From: Pseudomonas oryzihabitans
GTDB lineage: Bacteria > Pseudomonadota > Gammaproteobacteria > Pseudomonadales > Pseudomonadaceae
Direction of reading: 5' to 3'
Assembly (NCBI RefSeq): GCF_007665395.1
Contig: NZ_VDND01000010.1
Coordinates: forward strand, 62,001-126,000
Length of the DNA stretch: 64,000 nt
The translations under genes and the position numbers were made by a program. The notes beneath the pieces are model-generated. The model did no database searches. It saw only the letters and a list, made by a program, of their open reading frames with translations, and was not told the origin of the DNA. Numbering within the stretch: position 1 is the stretch's first letter; the number at the start of each line of letters is the position of its first letter. Below are positions 1 to 8,840 of this stretch, piece by piece.

Positions 1-1
1 T

Positions 2-823
2 CCGCTGCAGCTGGGTGTGCTGCAGTTTCCCATCCCCAGCGCTCGACGCTGCTACAACCTCGGCAAGGCCCTGCGACGGGCTATCGAAAGCTTTCCTGAA
101 GACCTGAAGGTTGTAGTGGTTGCCACAGGTGGCCTGTCGCATCAGGTCCATGGGGAACGCTGTGGCTTCAACAACCCGGAGTGGGACGATCAATTCGTCG
201 ATCTCCTGGTCCACGATCCGGACCAGCTGGCACGCCTGACCCTTGCCGAGTACGCAACCCTTGGCGGTATGGAAGGCTCTGAAGTGATCGCGTGGCTGGT
301 GATGCGCGGCGCGCTCTCCGCCACGGTGAGCCTCAAGCATCAGGACTACTACCTGCCATCAATGACCGGTATCGCCACGGTACTGCTGGAGAATCATGCG
401 CGCCCGGTTCCCAGCGATCTGCACGATCAGCACCGGCGGCACATGGCGCATCAGCTGGCGGGTATCGAGCAACTGGAGGGGACCTATCCGTTCACCTTGG
501 AAAGAAGTGCTCGTGGCTATCGCCTGAACAAATTCCTTCACCAACTGATCGAGCCACAGTGGCGCGAGCGTTTTCTCAGTGAGCCTGAGGTGTTGTTTGC
601 AGAGGCCGATCTGAGCGAGGAAGAGCGGGCACTGGTCCGTGAACGGGATTGGCGCGGATTGATTCGCTATGGCGTCATCTTCTTCCTGCTGGAAAAGCTG
701 GGCGCCGTGGTTGGCGTACCCAACCTCGTGATCTATGCCGCCATGCGTGGTCAGTCCCTGGAAGACTTCCAGAAGACCCGCAATCAGCAGGTCACCTATT
801 CGGTAGCTGGCAAGAAGAATTAG
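2..823 (+). CDS. galA: Gallate dioxygenase, C-terminal part (5' end outside window)
   Basis: The frame is already open at base 2, so the start lies upstream of the window; about 273 residues are visible, roughly the last two thirds of a protein that is about 420 residues in P. putida. The first part is the end of a LigB-type extradiol dioxygenase domain (HQVHG, then GMEGSEVIAWL). The last 120 residues form a LigA-like helical domain (from about HRRHMAHQL to FQKTRNQQ). This LigB-LigA fusion is characteristic of gallate dioxygenase, which opens gallate to 4-oxalomesaconate. The galDCB genes for the following steps converge on it, supporting the assignment. A strong terminator hairpin lies 33 bases after the stop. 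Confidence 0.85.
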   Translation, partial: PLQLGVLQFPIPSARRCYNLGKALRRAIESFPEDLKVVVVATGGLSHQVHGERCGFNNPEWDDQFVDLLVHDPDQLARLTLAEYATLGGMEGSEVIAWLVMRGALSATVSLKHQDYYLPSMTGIATVLLENHARPVPSDLHDQHRRHMAHQLAGIEQLEGTYPFTLERSARGYRLNKFLHQLIEPQWRERFLSEPEVLFAEADLSEEERALVRERDWRGLIRYGVIFFLLEKLGAVVGVPNLVIYAAMRGQSLEDFQKTRNQQVTYSVAGKKN

Positions 824-856
824 CGGGTTTCAACGATCTGAATGAGGTCCTGTAGG

Positions 857-893
857 TGGCCGCTGGGATTTGTCCCAGCGGCCATTTGCTTTT
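857..893 (+). terminator. Intrinsic terminator after galA
   Basis: A perfect 12-bp inverted repeat (857-868 with 873-884, loop TTTG) is followed by TTTGCTTTT. It sits 33 bases downstream of the galA stop on the plus strand, as expected for a rho-independent terminator. Confidence 0.85.
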
Positions 894-1246
894 CGGCTAG
901 CAAAGGCCTGTCTGCACGACGATGCCTGCCGGAGGGACTCAAGCCGAAAGGTGAACCGCGGTGCTATGGCCATGCGGTGATCTCTCCAGATCCATAGGTC
1001 CGTGACCGACTGGCGCGCTCGTGCTGCGGTGGCCAGACAGCAACCTTGGGATTGAGCGAGGAAGCTAGCGAGAGGTGCCTAAAGTTCGATTCTTGCGCTG
1101 GGCAGGTATGGCCGTCTGACTCAAGGAAAGGCAGGGTTCGGCGCTAAGCGCTGTGCGCGTCTTCAGATGCGGACGCGCCATCTGCTACTCACTGGATGCG
1201 TTGTGCGTCAGTATCGGGTAGCAAATGGCGGCAGGACAGTCCGACG
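894..1246. other. Intergenic gap between converging galA and galD
   Basis: No credible gene, tRNA fragment or repeat is seen in these 353 bases. They lie between the ends of two converging transcripts. I looked here for a copy of the tRNA-Lys 3' end or another element boundary and found none. Confidence 0.5.
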
Positions 1247-2335
1247 TTAGGATTCCAAAGGACCGCGCCAGATGCTCGAAGGTATCTGCACCTTGCCCTC
1301 GAATAGCAGCCGTGCCGTGCGCACCAGACCACAACCAACGACCTGCCCGCCGGCACGACGGATTTCGAGGGTGAACTCCCCGGTAGGGTGTTCGACCGAT
1401 AGCCGGAGATGGTCGCTTGTTGGCACTTCCGCAACCTCGGCCGCTACCGACCCTTCGAGCAGGCAAGCCGTGGCCACGCTCACGGCACCAAACACACCGA
1501 TGGCGGTATGGCAGCGATGCGGGATGAAGGTGCGGGTGGCCAAGGCGCCCCCGGCTCTCGGCGCAGCGATCAAACTCAACTTGGGCACGCTACGTTCCCG
1601 CACATCGCCCAGGTGCATGCGGGGTCCGGCTTGCAGGCGGATGGCTTCCAGCCGGTCTTTGAGATCCGTATCCGCATCTAGCTGCGCGGGGCTTTCCGCG
1701 CCGGTAAGGCCGAGGTCAGCCGCCTTGATCAGTACGACCGGCATACCGTTGTCGATGCACGTCACGGCAATGCCTCCGATCTCATCGCGGACCACCCCGG
1801 TGGGCAGCAGCGCACCGCAGCTAGAGCCGGCGATATCGGCGAACTCGATCACCAGCGAAGCGGCACTTCCAGGCACACCGTCGATGTGTGCATCGCCGGC
1901 ATACTCGACCTGCCCTTCGGGCGTAGGGACATGAGCTACGGCCAGCTGCCCGGTGTTCTCCATGAAAATGCGAACCGGCGTAACCGCCCCACTGGCACGG
2001 ACAAGGCCCCTCTCGATAGCGAAGGGGCCTACCCCGGCGAGAATGTTGCCGCAATTCTGGCCGTAGTCGACCCGCGGCTCGTCCACGACGACCTGGGCGA
2101 ACAGGTAGTCGACGTCAGCGTCTGGACGCTGCGAAGGGCGAACGATGGCCACCTTGCTGGTAAGGGAGTCGCCGCCACCAATCCCATCGATCTGGCGGCG
2201 ATCAGGCGAACCCAGCGCAGCCAGCAGTACCCGGTCCCGTTGATCCCACTCTTCAGGCAGGTCAGCCGCCAGGAAAAAGGCCCCCTTGGACGTACCACCC
2301 CGTATGAGCATGCAAGGTATCCGAGTCTGCGGCAT
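1247..2335 (-). CDS. galD: 4-oxalomesaconate tautomerase
   Basis: A 362-residue PrpF-family isomerase. The N-terminus reads MPQTRIPCML followed by RGGTSKG (about residues 12-18), the signature of GalD and PrpF proteins, and the length matches P. putida GalD (about 361). It interconverts keto and enol tautomers of 4-oxalomesaconate, linking ring cleavage by GalA to hydration by GalB. It is last in a tight galB-galC-galD operon on the minus strand; only two bases separate it from the galC stop. The neighbours make GalD much more likely than the propionate-pathway homologue PrpF. Confidence 0.88.
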   Translation of the reverse strand: MPQTRIPCMLIRGGTSKGAFFLAADLPEEWDQRDRVLLAALGSPDRRQIDGIGGGDSLTSKVAIVRPSQRPDADVDYLFAQVVVDEPRVDYGQNCGNILAGVGPFAIERGLVRASGAVTPVRIFMENTGQLAVAHVPTPEGQVEYAGDAHIDGVPGSAASLVIEFADIAGSSCGALLPTGVVRDEIGGIAVTCIDNGMPVVLIKAADLGLTGAESPAQLDADTDLKDRLEAIRLQAGPRMHLGDVRERSVPKLSLIAAPRAGGALATRTFIPHRCHTAIGVFGAVSVATACLLEGSVAAEVAEVPTSDHLRLSVEHPTGEFTLEIRRAGGQVVGCGLVRTARLLFEGKVQIPSSIWRGPLES

Positions 2336-2337
2336 CT

Positions 2338-3054
2338 CTAGTCCTCCAGGTCAGCCAGGCGATCCACGTACCGCAACCCTTTTTCAGCCAGACGGGGGCG
2401 CATACCGTAGATGTCCAGCCCGAGCTCCCCGGCAGCTAGGCGCTGGCGCTTTTCCTCTTCTGCCGCAGCGCGGCGATCGGCAGCCGCCAGTACGGTCTCT
2501 GCCTCCAGGCGCCTGACCACGACGACGCCATCGTCGTCGGCGATGATGGCGTCACCCGGCTGGATCAGTTGACCACCGCAGAGCAGCGGCACATTTACCG
2601 ATCCCACGGTTTCCTTGACTGTGCCTTGGGCATTGATGGCGCTCGACCAGACGGCGAAGCCCATTTCCCGCAGGGTTCGGGTATCCCGGACACCCGCATC
2701 GACCACCAGGCCCCGAACGCCGCGAGCCTGCAACGAGGTCGCCAGCAGATCGCCGAAGTAGCCGTCATGACAGGTGGAGCTGGGTGCCACCACGAGAATA
2801 TCGCCTGGCTGACACTGCTCAACGGCAACGTGAAACATCCAGTTGTCTCCCGGCGCCACGAGCACCGTCACCGCGCTGCCCGCGATCCCGACATCCTGCT
2901 GGATCGGGCGCAATCCGGGATTCAACAGCCCCTTGCGACCCTGGGCCTCGTGCACGGTAGCGACCCCGTGCAGCGCCAGCCGATCCAGCACATTCAGCGC
3001 GGCGCGCTCGATATGGCGTACGACTACGCCGGTCCTGCCTACCAGACCGCTCAC
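2338..3054 (-). CDS. galC: 4-carboxy-4-hydroxy-2-oxoadipate aldolase (RraA-like)
   Basis: A 238-residue RraA/HMG-aldolase-fold protein. Diagnostic stretches are [10 protein letters not shown] (about 84-93), [14 protein letters not shown] (about 113-126) and [14 protein letters not shown] (about 167-180), the divalent-metal aldolase pattern. In gallate degradation this enzyme splits 4-carboxy-4-hydroxy-2-oxoadipate into pyruvate and oxaloacetate. The start is GTG, overlapping the galB stop in a GTGA arrangement that implies translational coupling. An orthologous protocatechuate 4,5-cleavage aldolase (LigK/ProA) is the alternative, but galA and galB alongside favour GalC. Confidence 0.87.
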   Translation of the reverse strand: MSGLVGRTGVVVRHIERAALNVLDRLALHGVATVHEAQGRKGLLNPGLRPIQQDVGIAGSAVTVLVAPGDNWMFHVAVEQCQPGDILVVAPSSTCHDGYFGDLLATSLQARGVRGLVVDAGVRDTRTLREMGFAVWSSAINAQGTVKETVGSVNVPLLCGGQLIQPGDAIIADDDGVVVVRRLEAETVLAAADRRAAAEEEKRQRLAAGELGLDIYGMRPRLAEKGLRYVDRLADLED

Positions 3055-3788
3055 GACAGATTCTCCGTCACGCGCGGGAAGATGCTCTGATATCCCTCAC
3101 CGTAGACAATGTTCTTGGACGAGGTAATGCCGACGTTGCGCTTGGCCTGCACACCGCGCTGCAGGGCGACCCGGGTGTAGTACTCCCACAGGTGTTCCTG
3201 TCCTGCCATGCACTGGATAGCGGCGAACTTCTTGTCCCAGACGTCGGTGATATCGAGCAGCACGTCAGGGCGCCACTCGCATTGCTCAGGCTGATGCGGC
3301 TCGAACTGATAGACCGGTGGAGCCCCGATGATGGGCTCGCCAGGGCGATAGCCCTCGGCCTGAGCGATGATCCGCGCTTCTTGCGCCAGGTGCGTGGCCA
3401 ACGGGTGATCGTAGTTGTACGGATCTTTCAACGAGTGGGTCAGGACGAACTCAGGTTGCACGCGACGGAAGACATCGGCCAGGCGAAAGAGCACCTCCTT
3501 GTCTGCGCGCATGGGGTAGTCCCCGATATCGAAGAACTCGATGCTGGCACCCAGAATCTCCGCCGCCGCCTGCGCCTCCTCACGGCGAGCGGCCTTAACC
3601 CGCGCTTCAGTCATCTCGCCCTTGCGCCACAATTTGGCGGACTCACCACGCTCGCCGAAGGACAGGCAAACGACGTGCACCTGATAGCCTTGCTGCGCGT
3701 GCAAGGCGATAGCGCCGCCAGCGCGCCAGACGAAATCGGCAGAGTGGGCGCTAACGACCAGTGCGGTCCGGGGGGAACTCGAGTTCAT
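3051..3788 (-). CDS. galB: 4-oxalomesaconate hydratase (PIG-L fold)
   Basis: A PIG-L/LmbE-family protein of 245 residues from the ATG at 3788, which has AGGAG eight bases upstream; the frame is open further upstream but that extension has no domain. The N-terminal metal site reads [13 protein letters not shown], a variant of the usual AHPDD, and a second histidine lies in [11 protein letters not shown]. GalB hydrates 4-oxalomesaconate to 4-carboxy-4-hydroxy-2-oxoadipate. It is first in the galBCD operon, divergent from galR across 132 bases that contain a LysR-type dyad, so GalR control is likely. Confidence 0.87.
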   Translation of the reverse strand: MNSSSPRTALVVSAHSADFVWRAGGAIALHAQQGYQVHVVCLSFGERGESAKLWRKGEMTEARVKAARREEAQAAAEILGASIEFFDIGDYPMRADKEVLFRLADVFRRVQPEFVLTHSLKDPYNYDHPLATHLAQEARIIAQAEGYRPGEPIIGAPPVYQFEPHQPEQCEWRPDVLLDITDVWDKKFAAIQCMAGQEHLWEYYTRVALQRGVQAKRNVGITSSKNIVYGEGYQSIFPRVTENLS

Positions 3789-3876
3789 GGGAGGTACTCC
3801 TGTTGTTTCGCTAGAGGCTCGCATGGAGCTTGCGCCCGGCCCACTGCGATTGAGCACAGGGGGTATACGTTTTACT

Positions 3877-3897
3877 TATGTCACTGAGCGAGACATA
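3877..3897. promoter_or_regulatory. Candidate GalR operator between galB and galR
   Basis: An exact 6-bp dyad, TATGTC-N9-GACATA, lies in the galB/galR divergent intergenic region 24 bases before the galR start. It contains the T-N11-A pattern typical of LysR-type regulator sites. Binding by GalR is inferred from position and symmetry only. Confidence 0.5.
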
Positions 3898-3920
3898 GTG
3901 GGCTCCGGTCTCAGAGGCAG

Positions 3921-5159
3921 ATGCTGATGCGTGAGCTCCCCAGCCTGATGCAGTTACGTGCCTTTCTCCGCGTTGCGCAGCACGAGAGCGTGTCGCGCGC
4001 AGCCGACACGCTCTATCGCGCTCAATCCGTGGTCACCCGAGCCATCCGAGATCTGGAGCTACGTCTGGACGCGCCGCTGTTCGAAAGGCATGCGAACGGT
4101 ATGCGTCTCACTGCCCAGGGAGCTTGTATACGTCCGCGCGCTCAACGCGCCCTGGATGAACTCAACCGGGTTCCGTCACTGCTCGATGTGCCACACAAGG
4201 TCTCTGTCGAACCGCTGTACCTCTTGCATACCAGGCGCTTGGAAATCTTCATAAAGCTCTGCGATACGCACCATATGCAGACGGTCGCCAACCTGTTCGG
4301 CCTGACCCAGCCGGCGGTAAGCGCAGCGATCAAGGTGCTTGAGGGAGGAACAGGCACGCTGCTGTTCGAGCGCTCGCCTAAAGGCTTGCTGCCTACGCGC
4401 GCCGGTCGCGAAATATCGGTGTCGGTTCGTCGAGCGGTCAACGAACTGCGTCACCTGGATAGCGATCTTGCCGCCTTGAACGGCCAACTCGAGGGACGGG
4501 TAGCGGTCGGCGCCCTCCCGCTGTGCCGAACGACGATCCTGCCGGATGCTGTCTTGCGTCTGATATCCGCACATCCCAAGGTTCAGGTCGTGACCAATGA
4601 AAGTGCCTTCGAAACGCTCGCGACAGATCTACGCTACGGCGATCTCGATTTCATCCTGGGTGCACTGCGACCCAGCGGGTATGCCAGTGACCTATACGGC
4701 GAGACGCTACTTACCGAGGAGCTGTTGGTCGTAGCCCGCGCTGGCCATCCTCTGTCCGACCGGAAGCTGGTCATGAAAGACCTTCACGACGCGCAATGGA
4801 TACTGCCTCGCACAGGGTCGCCCTCTCGCGAGCTATTCGATCAGCACCTCGCTCAGGCCGGACAGACACTTCCTCGCGCTGCGGTGGAGACCGGAGACCT
4901 CGCAGTCATCAGAGGACTGCTTATGAATTCCGATCTGCTCGCCGTCGTTTCAGCGCACCAGATGGATTACGAGTTGGCCAGCCACGCACTCGCGCCTCTC
5001 GATATTCCACTAACGGGTACGAGGAGATCCATCGGCCTGATTCAACGTAACGGTGCTCTGCCTTCCCCAGCAGCAATAGCGCTCATGACGGCTATTCGTT
5101 CTGTAGCCTCTGGGCTACCGATCAGCTCAAGTGACGCCCGAGATCAGAGCGCGCTCTGA
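3921..5159 (+). CDS. galR: LysR-type regulator of gallate genes, with two N-terminal HTH domains
   Basis: A 412-residue LysR-family regulator divergent from galBCD. Residues about 9-70 form one LysR helix-turn-helix (LRAFLRVAQHESVSRAADTL to LTAQG). A second complete HTH follows at about 107-165 (LEIFIKLCDTHHMQTVAN to LPTRAG), each ending in the LF-ER motif. The rest, from about 185, is a periplasmic-binding-like effector domain (RVAVGALPL, then DFILGALRP). Typical LysR proteins have one HTH and about 300 residues, so the extra length is the second HTH. The ligand is presumably gallate or an early intermediate. The start may be ATG 3921 or the ATG at 3927. Confidence 0.8.
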   Translation: MLMRELPSLMQLRAFLRVAQHESVSRAADTLYRAQSVVTRAIRDLELRLDAPLFERHANGMRLTAQGACIRPRAQRALDELNRVPSLLDVPHKVSVEPLYLLHTRRLEIFIKLCDTHHMQTVANLFGLTQPAVSAAIKVLEGGTGTLLFERSPKGLLPTRAGREISVSVRRAVNELRHLDSDLAALNGQLEGRVAVGALPLCRTTILPDAVLRLISAHPKVQVVTNESAFETLATDLRYGDLDFILGALRPSGYASDLYGETLLTEELLVVARAGHPLSDRKLVMKDLHDAQWILPRTGSPSRELFDQHLAQAGQTLPRAAVETGDLAVIRGLLMNSDLLAVVSAHQMDYELASHALAPLDIPLTGTRRSIGLIQRNGALPSPAAIALMTAIRSVASGLPISSSDARDQSAL

Positions 5160-5166
5160 TCTCGGG
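5137..5166. terminator. 30-base perfect palindrome at the galR 3' end
   Basis: Two 15-base halves are exact reverse complements with no loop bases. The palindrome spans the galR stop codon and lies between the converging galR and porin genes. There is no T-run on the plus side, so it is a candidate bidirectional terminator or barrier rather than a textbook one. Confidence 0.5.
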
Positions 5167-5192
5167 CCGGACTTCTGACGCTATCTGGTCGC

Positions 5193-6461
5193 TTAAAGCA
5201 CCGAGATCGGATAGTTGAAGATGATACGGTTTTCGTCGAAGGAGCCGCTGGCGCTGTAGTCGCGTCTCATGCTTGAGTTGCGCCAGCGAATCAGCAGCTT
5301 CTTCAGCGGACCGCTCTGCACCTCGTATTGCACCTCGGATTCGCGGCCCCATTCCTTGCCGTCGGTGATGCTGCCGGTATGGACGTTGTCGCCGCTGAGA
5401 TAGCGATTCATCAGGGTCAGGCCCGGTACGCCGAAGGCCGCGAAGTTGTGGTCGTAGCGCACCTGCCAGGAGCGTTCCCGGGCGTTGTCGTAGCTGGAGT
5501 TGTAGCTGTCGTTGGCCAGGGTGCCGCCGCTGGTGCCGTTGACCCTCATCCAGGCGCTGTCGCCACTGACGCGCTGCAGACCAACGTAGAAGGTACCGCC
5601 ACCCTGCTTGGCCGAGAGCAGCGCATAGGCAGTGCGGTTGTCCAGGGCACCGGCGCGGGCGGAGCCGTCGTCGTCGCCGATGAAGTAGCCGAGGTTGGCG
5701 CCCAGGGTCCAGCTGCCCACTGGCTGGTAGTGGATCAGGTTGATGAATTTCTGGTGGTAGATGTCTTCGAGCTGGGCATACCAGAGGCCAACTCGGGTGC
5801 GCTTCTCGTTGAAGGTGTATTCGCCGCCGACGAAGTTGAAGCGGTCGGAGGTGGCACTGGCGATACCCTGCATGAACATGTCTTCCATGCTGGCATCGTT
5901 GCGCGGGCTGTTCTGGCGCATCTGGCCACCCCAGAGTTCCAGGTTCCGGATCTCGGTGGAGTGGATCTGCGCGCCCTGGAAGGTCTGCGGCAGCGAACGA
6001 CCATCGTCGGATCTGAGGATCGGCAGTACGGCGAACCACTCGCCGACCTTGATATCGGTCTTGGAGACTTTGGCCTTGGCCGCCACCGCCAGACGGCCGA
6101 AGTCCTTGGCGGGTTCGTTGCCGGCATGGGTCGGTAGCAGTTGGGTGCCATAGGTGCCGGCACCGCCATCGAGCTTGACCGAGTAGAGGCCGAGGGCATC
6201 GATGCCAAAGCCTACTGGACCCTGGGTGTAGCCCGAGATCAGGCCGAAGATGAAGCTCTGGGTCCATTCCTCGGCCTTGTTCTGCGCGGTGTAGGCCGGA
6301 TCGACGAAGTTGCGATTGAAATAGAAGTTCCGCAGGTTGAGAGTGGCTTTGGTGCCTTCGATGAAGCCCACTTCTTCACCGTAAACGATCGGCGAAAGGA
6401 TGATCAACGAAAGCACAGCAGCCTTTGCTCTTACAACCTTCACATGGAATACATTGCGCAT
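5193..6461 (-). CDS. OprD-family outer-membrane porin (GalP-like)
   Basis: A 422-residue OprD-type porin. It has a signal peptide (about residues 10-29, ending VYGEE), then the family start GFIEGTKATLNLRNFYFNRNF, many alternating beta strands, LELWGGQMRQNSPRNDASMEDM, and a C-terminal strand ending in ISVL, as expected for BAM-assembled barrels. OprD porins import small anions such as amino acids and aromatic acids. In P. putida a porin named galP belongs to the gallate locus; position next to galR suggests the same role here, but substrate cannot be read from sequence. The long AT-rich leader to the right should hold its promoter. Confidence 0.8.
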   Translation of the reverse strand: MRNVFHVKVVRAKAAVLSLIILSPIVYGEEVGFIEGTKATLNLRNFYFNRNFVDPAYTAQNKAEEWTQSFIFGLISGYTQGPVGFGIDALGLYSVKLDGGAGTYGTQLLPTHAGNEPAKDFGRLAVAAKAKVSKTDIKVGEWFAVLPILRSDDGRSLPQTFQGAQIHSTEIRNLELWGGQMRQNSPRNDASMEDMFMQGIASATSDRFNFVGGEYTFNEKRTRVGLWYAQLEDIYHQKFINLIHYQPVGSWTLGANLGYFIGDDDGSARAGALDNRTAYALLSAKQGGGTFYVGLQRVSGDSAWMRVNGTSGGTLANDSYNSSYDNARERSWQVRYDHNFAAFGVPGLTLMNRYLSGDNVHTGSITDGKEWGRESEVQYEVQSGPLKKLLIRWRNSSMRRDYSASGSFDENRIIFNYPISVL

Positions 6462-6924
6462 ACATTTCCTTTCTTTTATTTGTTGTTAGCCAGGAATACA
6501 CCGAAACGGCGAATTTATTGATCGAACCGCTACAGGGGGCAGTCCTTTATACCCACCGCACAGCTACTCCGGCGACCATTTATAAAAAGAAAGCATACAC
6601 AAATAAACATTTTGAAGAAGACAGATAGCACCATTCCATTCCGAAAGCGACTCAAGGGAAAGGAAAAACATCGCGAGCCTAGAATAATTTTAGGCCCGTC
6701 TTCCGACCGCACTTATCTTGTGAAAATATTATGAGCCGCCTACCTAACCACTACTGTGTCTAGTTGCATGCAGTCTCTCGAAATAAATCTTGCGTTCAGG
6801 CCAATATTCCTCCAACGCCGTTTTCTATTTCTGCATACCTGAAGAAGTATAACGCGCTCGGCGAATAAACTAGATATAACCTAAGCCAACCAGAAAATAG
6901 CAATGGAGATATACGACGGACAAA
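6462..6924. other. AT-rich intergenic stretch between porin and ICE side
   Basis: These 463 bases are clearly richer in A/T than the genes on either side and contain no credible gene. They should carry the porin promoter on the minus strand. The compositional change marks this as a possible junction between gallate cargo and ICE backbone, but no direct repeat or att-like sequence was found. Confidence 0.4.
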
Positions 6925-7191
6925 TCACATGCCGTCGAAGCCGGCGACCCCGGTCCGGAACGGCTTCCACTCATTTTCTGGAGTACCGGGAAGGCAAATC
7001 GCCACGGTCACCTGTTGCCCGGCCTGCGGATCAGCCGGCCTCAAGGCCACGTGACGATAGACTGTGAAGTCTGGTCTGAACATCGTCGAGCTTTGGCTCC
7101 GATGGTATTCCCAGATCCCATACCCATTCGAGGTACTTACCTGGCGCTCCAAGTTAATTACCCTCCCCGTTTCCAGCCGTATCACCAGCAT
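6925..7191 (-). CDS. Hypothetical protein, 88 residues
   Basis: A short minus-strand reading frame starting at ATG 7191, with AAGGGG eight bases upstream. The product has ordinary globular composition (MLVIRLETGRVINLERQVS, then MFRPDFTVYRHV). No signal peptide, membrane segment or recognised domain is seen. It is divergent from the first transfer operon, with the shared operator-like site at 7286 between them. I do not recognise the family; the good ribosome site and non-repetitive composition favour a real gene. Confidence 0.45.
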   Translation of the reverse strand: MLVIRLETGRVINLERQVSTSNGYGIWEYHRSQSSTMFRPDFTVYRHVALRPADPQAGQQVTVAICLPGTPENEWKPFRTGVAGFDGM

Positions 7192-7285
7192 CCAGATAGC
7201 CCCTTGGCGAAAGCCAACAGCATAACCTACCTGCTTTGCTCAGCCGGCCGAGTGGCGACCTATGGCCAGATCGAGCACGAAACCT

Positions 7286-7322
7286 AACCTACTGAGACCT
7301 AGATTAGGTTTCCTACTGACCT
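7286..7322 (+). promoter_or_regulatory. Shared ICE promoter/operator, copy 1
   Basis: AACCT, 16 bases, then GGTTTCCTACTGACCT. A -10-like TAGATT directly precedes GGTTT. It lies 48 bases before the first gene of the first transfer operon (start 7371). The same motif with identical spacing recurs at 17607, 18038, 30301 and 45341. Confidence 0.65.
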
Positions 7323-7370
7323 CATTCCGCGCTTCTGCGACCGTGCACGGCATCCTATGCGAGGTCCCTT

Positions 7371-8075
7371 ATGAAGCGCCCTTCCCTTTCTCAAACGCTT
7401 GCCGCCGTAGGCTTCGCTGCCTTGTCGGGTGCGTGTCTCTATCTCTACGTCGAGCTGTCTCACGTCAATCGTGACCTGAACGCGACAGCTGACCAGAACA
7501 CGGTCCAGGCCATCACCCAGCGTCTAGACAAGATGCAGGATCAGATGGATGGTTTCGCCGGCGGCAAGCCTGTGCAAGACGCCGATTTCCGGGCCAGTCA
7601 GCAAGCGCTGTCCCAGCGAATCGACGCCGCCCAGGCCATGCTGGTGGAGATCCAGCGTGCCAATCAGACCGCGCTGCAGGGGATGGCCCAGTCCGGCGAT
7701 CTGGTGGTGCTCGAGGCGAAGATCGAAAGCCTGCAGAACGACCTTGGCGACCTTCGCAGGAAAGCAGCGGAGCCTGCCAAGGCACCGCCCCCGCTGATCG
7801 TTCCCAAGCAGCGCAGTGCTCCATTAGCCGCGCGCAAGGCCGAGCCACAAAAGCCGATTGATCCCCCTCCCCCCTTCACCGTCGTCGGCATCGAGTACCG
7901 CGGCGGCGAGCGGTTCCTCTCCGTCGCACCGCCCGGCAGCACCCAGCTCAGCGAGCTCTACCTGGTGCGCCCGGGCGACAACGTCGGCGGCACCCGCTGG
8001 CGGCTGGCCAACCTCGACGACCGCCAGGCGCAGTTCAGCGTCGACGGCGCGACCCGCATCCTTTCCGTCAAGTAG
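7371..8075 (+). CDS. Membrane-anchored coiled-coil protein of the ICE transfer operon
   Basis: A 234-residue protein and the first gene of transfer operon 1. A single N-terminal membrane segment (about residues 8-28) is followed by a long predicted coiled coil (about 30-120, heptad-rich, including ITQRLDKMQDQMDGF), a proline/lysine linker and a small C-terminal beta domain (from about 160, FTVVGIEYRGGERFLSV to RILSVK). The C-terminal pattern resembles PilP/GspC-type modules of pilus and secretion machines. Its place ahead of the PFL_4693 gene suggests an inner-membrane periplasmic part of the conjugation apparatus. Exact family not recognised. Confidence 0.7.
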   Translation: MKRPSLSQTLAAVGFAALSGACLYLYVELSHVNRDLNATADQNTVQAITQRLDKMQDQMDGFAGGKPVQDADFRASQQALSQRIDAAQAMLVEIQRANQTALQGMAQSGDLVVLEAKIESLQNDLGDLRRKAAEPAKAPPPLIVPKQRSAPLAARKAEPQKPIDPPPPFTVVGIEYRGGERFLSVAPPGSTQLSELYLVRPGDNVGGTRWRLANLDDRQAQFSVDGATRILSVK

Positions 8076-8087
8076 TAGAGGCAACCC

Positions 8088-8840
8088 ATGCGTCCACAAT
8101 CCCCTTTCCCTGCGGCGAGCCTCGCGATCGCCCTCGTTCTGCTTTCTCAGACCGCATCCGCGCTCACCGCTGACCTGGTCGCGCCCCAAGCCTTCTCGGG
8201 CGAAACAGGCAGTGCTGAGCGCCAAAGCGCGGTTCAACGTAACGACAGTGCCATCGCCCAGGAATGGGGCCTGAGCAGCCAGGAATTCCAGCGCTACCGG
8301 ACCCTGATGCAGGGCAGCCGTGGCGTCTACTCACCCGGTCTGGATCCGCTCACCGCCCTGGGCATCGAAGCCCAGTCCGATGCCGAGCGACGCCGCTATG
8401 CCGAGTTGCAGGTTCGCGCCGAGGCGCAGCGGGTGCAGAAGGAGCTGGCGTATGACCAGGCCTACCGCGACGCCTGGAATCGTCTCTACCCGAACCTGCA
8501 GCCGGTGCAAGCCGGCGGCCAGACGGCGCCTCTAGCCAGCCCTGCCGTACGCGGCAACGGGCGACTCGCCGTGTTCGTGACCGATAGCTGCGCCGCCTGC
8601 ACCGAGCGGGTTCAGGCGCTGCAGAGCGCTGGCCAGGCCTTCGACCTGTACTTGATCGGCAGCCAGAACGACGATGCCAAGATCCGCCGCTGGGCGGTGC
8701 TCGCCGGCATCGATCCGGCCAAGGTGCGCACACGGCAGATCACCCTCAACCATGATGCTGGCCGATGGGTCCAGCTCGGCCTGGGCGGTGAGCTGCCAGC
8801 GGCTGTCCGCGAGGTGAACGGGCAATGGCTCAGGCAATGA
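8088..8840 (+). CDS. ICE protein, PFL_4693 family (TIGR03759)
   Basis: A 250-residue exported protein. It has a Sec signal peptide (about 1-25, ending ASA) and the family-typical segment EWGLSSQEFQRYRTLMQGSR followed by SPGLDPLTALGIEA and RRYAEL. The C-terminal half holds a CAAC pair (TDSCAACTER, about 165-174) in a thioredoxin-like context, suggesting a periplasmic redox or disulfide-linked role. The family is found only in G-type ICE transfer regions. It lies 12 bases after the preceding gene and overlaps the next through ATGA, so the operon is translationally coupled. Confidence 0.88.
   Translation: MRPQSPFPAASLAIALVLLSQTASALTADLVAPQAFSGETGSAERQSAVQRNDSAIAQEWGLSSQEFQRYRTLMQGSRGVYSPGLDPLTALGIEAQSDAERRRYAELQVRAEAQRVQKELAYDQAYRDAWNRLYPNLQPVQAGGQTAPLASPAVRGNGRLAVFVTDSCAACTERVQALQSAGQAFDLYLIGSQNDDAKIRRWAVLAGIDPAKVRTRQITLNHDAGRWVQLGLGGELPAAVREVNGQWLRQ

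Noticed and set aside
5122-6267. 381-codon minus-strand frame overlapping the porin
   Set aside because: Shifted frame of the OprD porin with arginine/proline-rich low-complexity translation.
894-7285. Search for a second copy of the tRNA-Lys 3' end
   Set aside because: No GATTCGAAC or equivalent on either strand in this stretch, so the left ICE end is not placed here.
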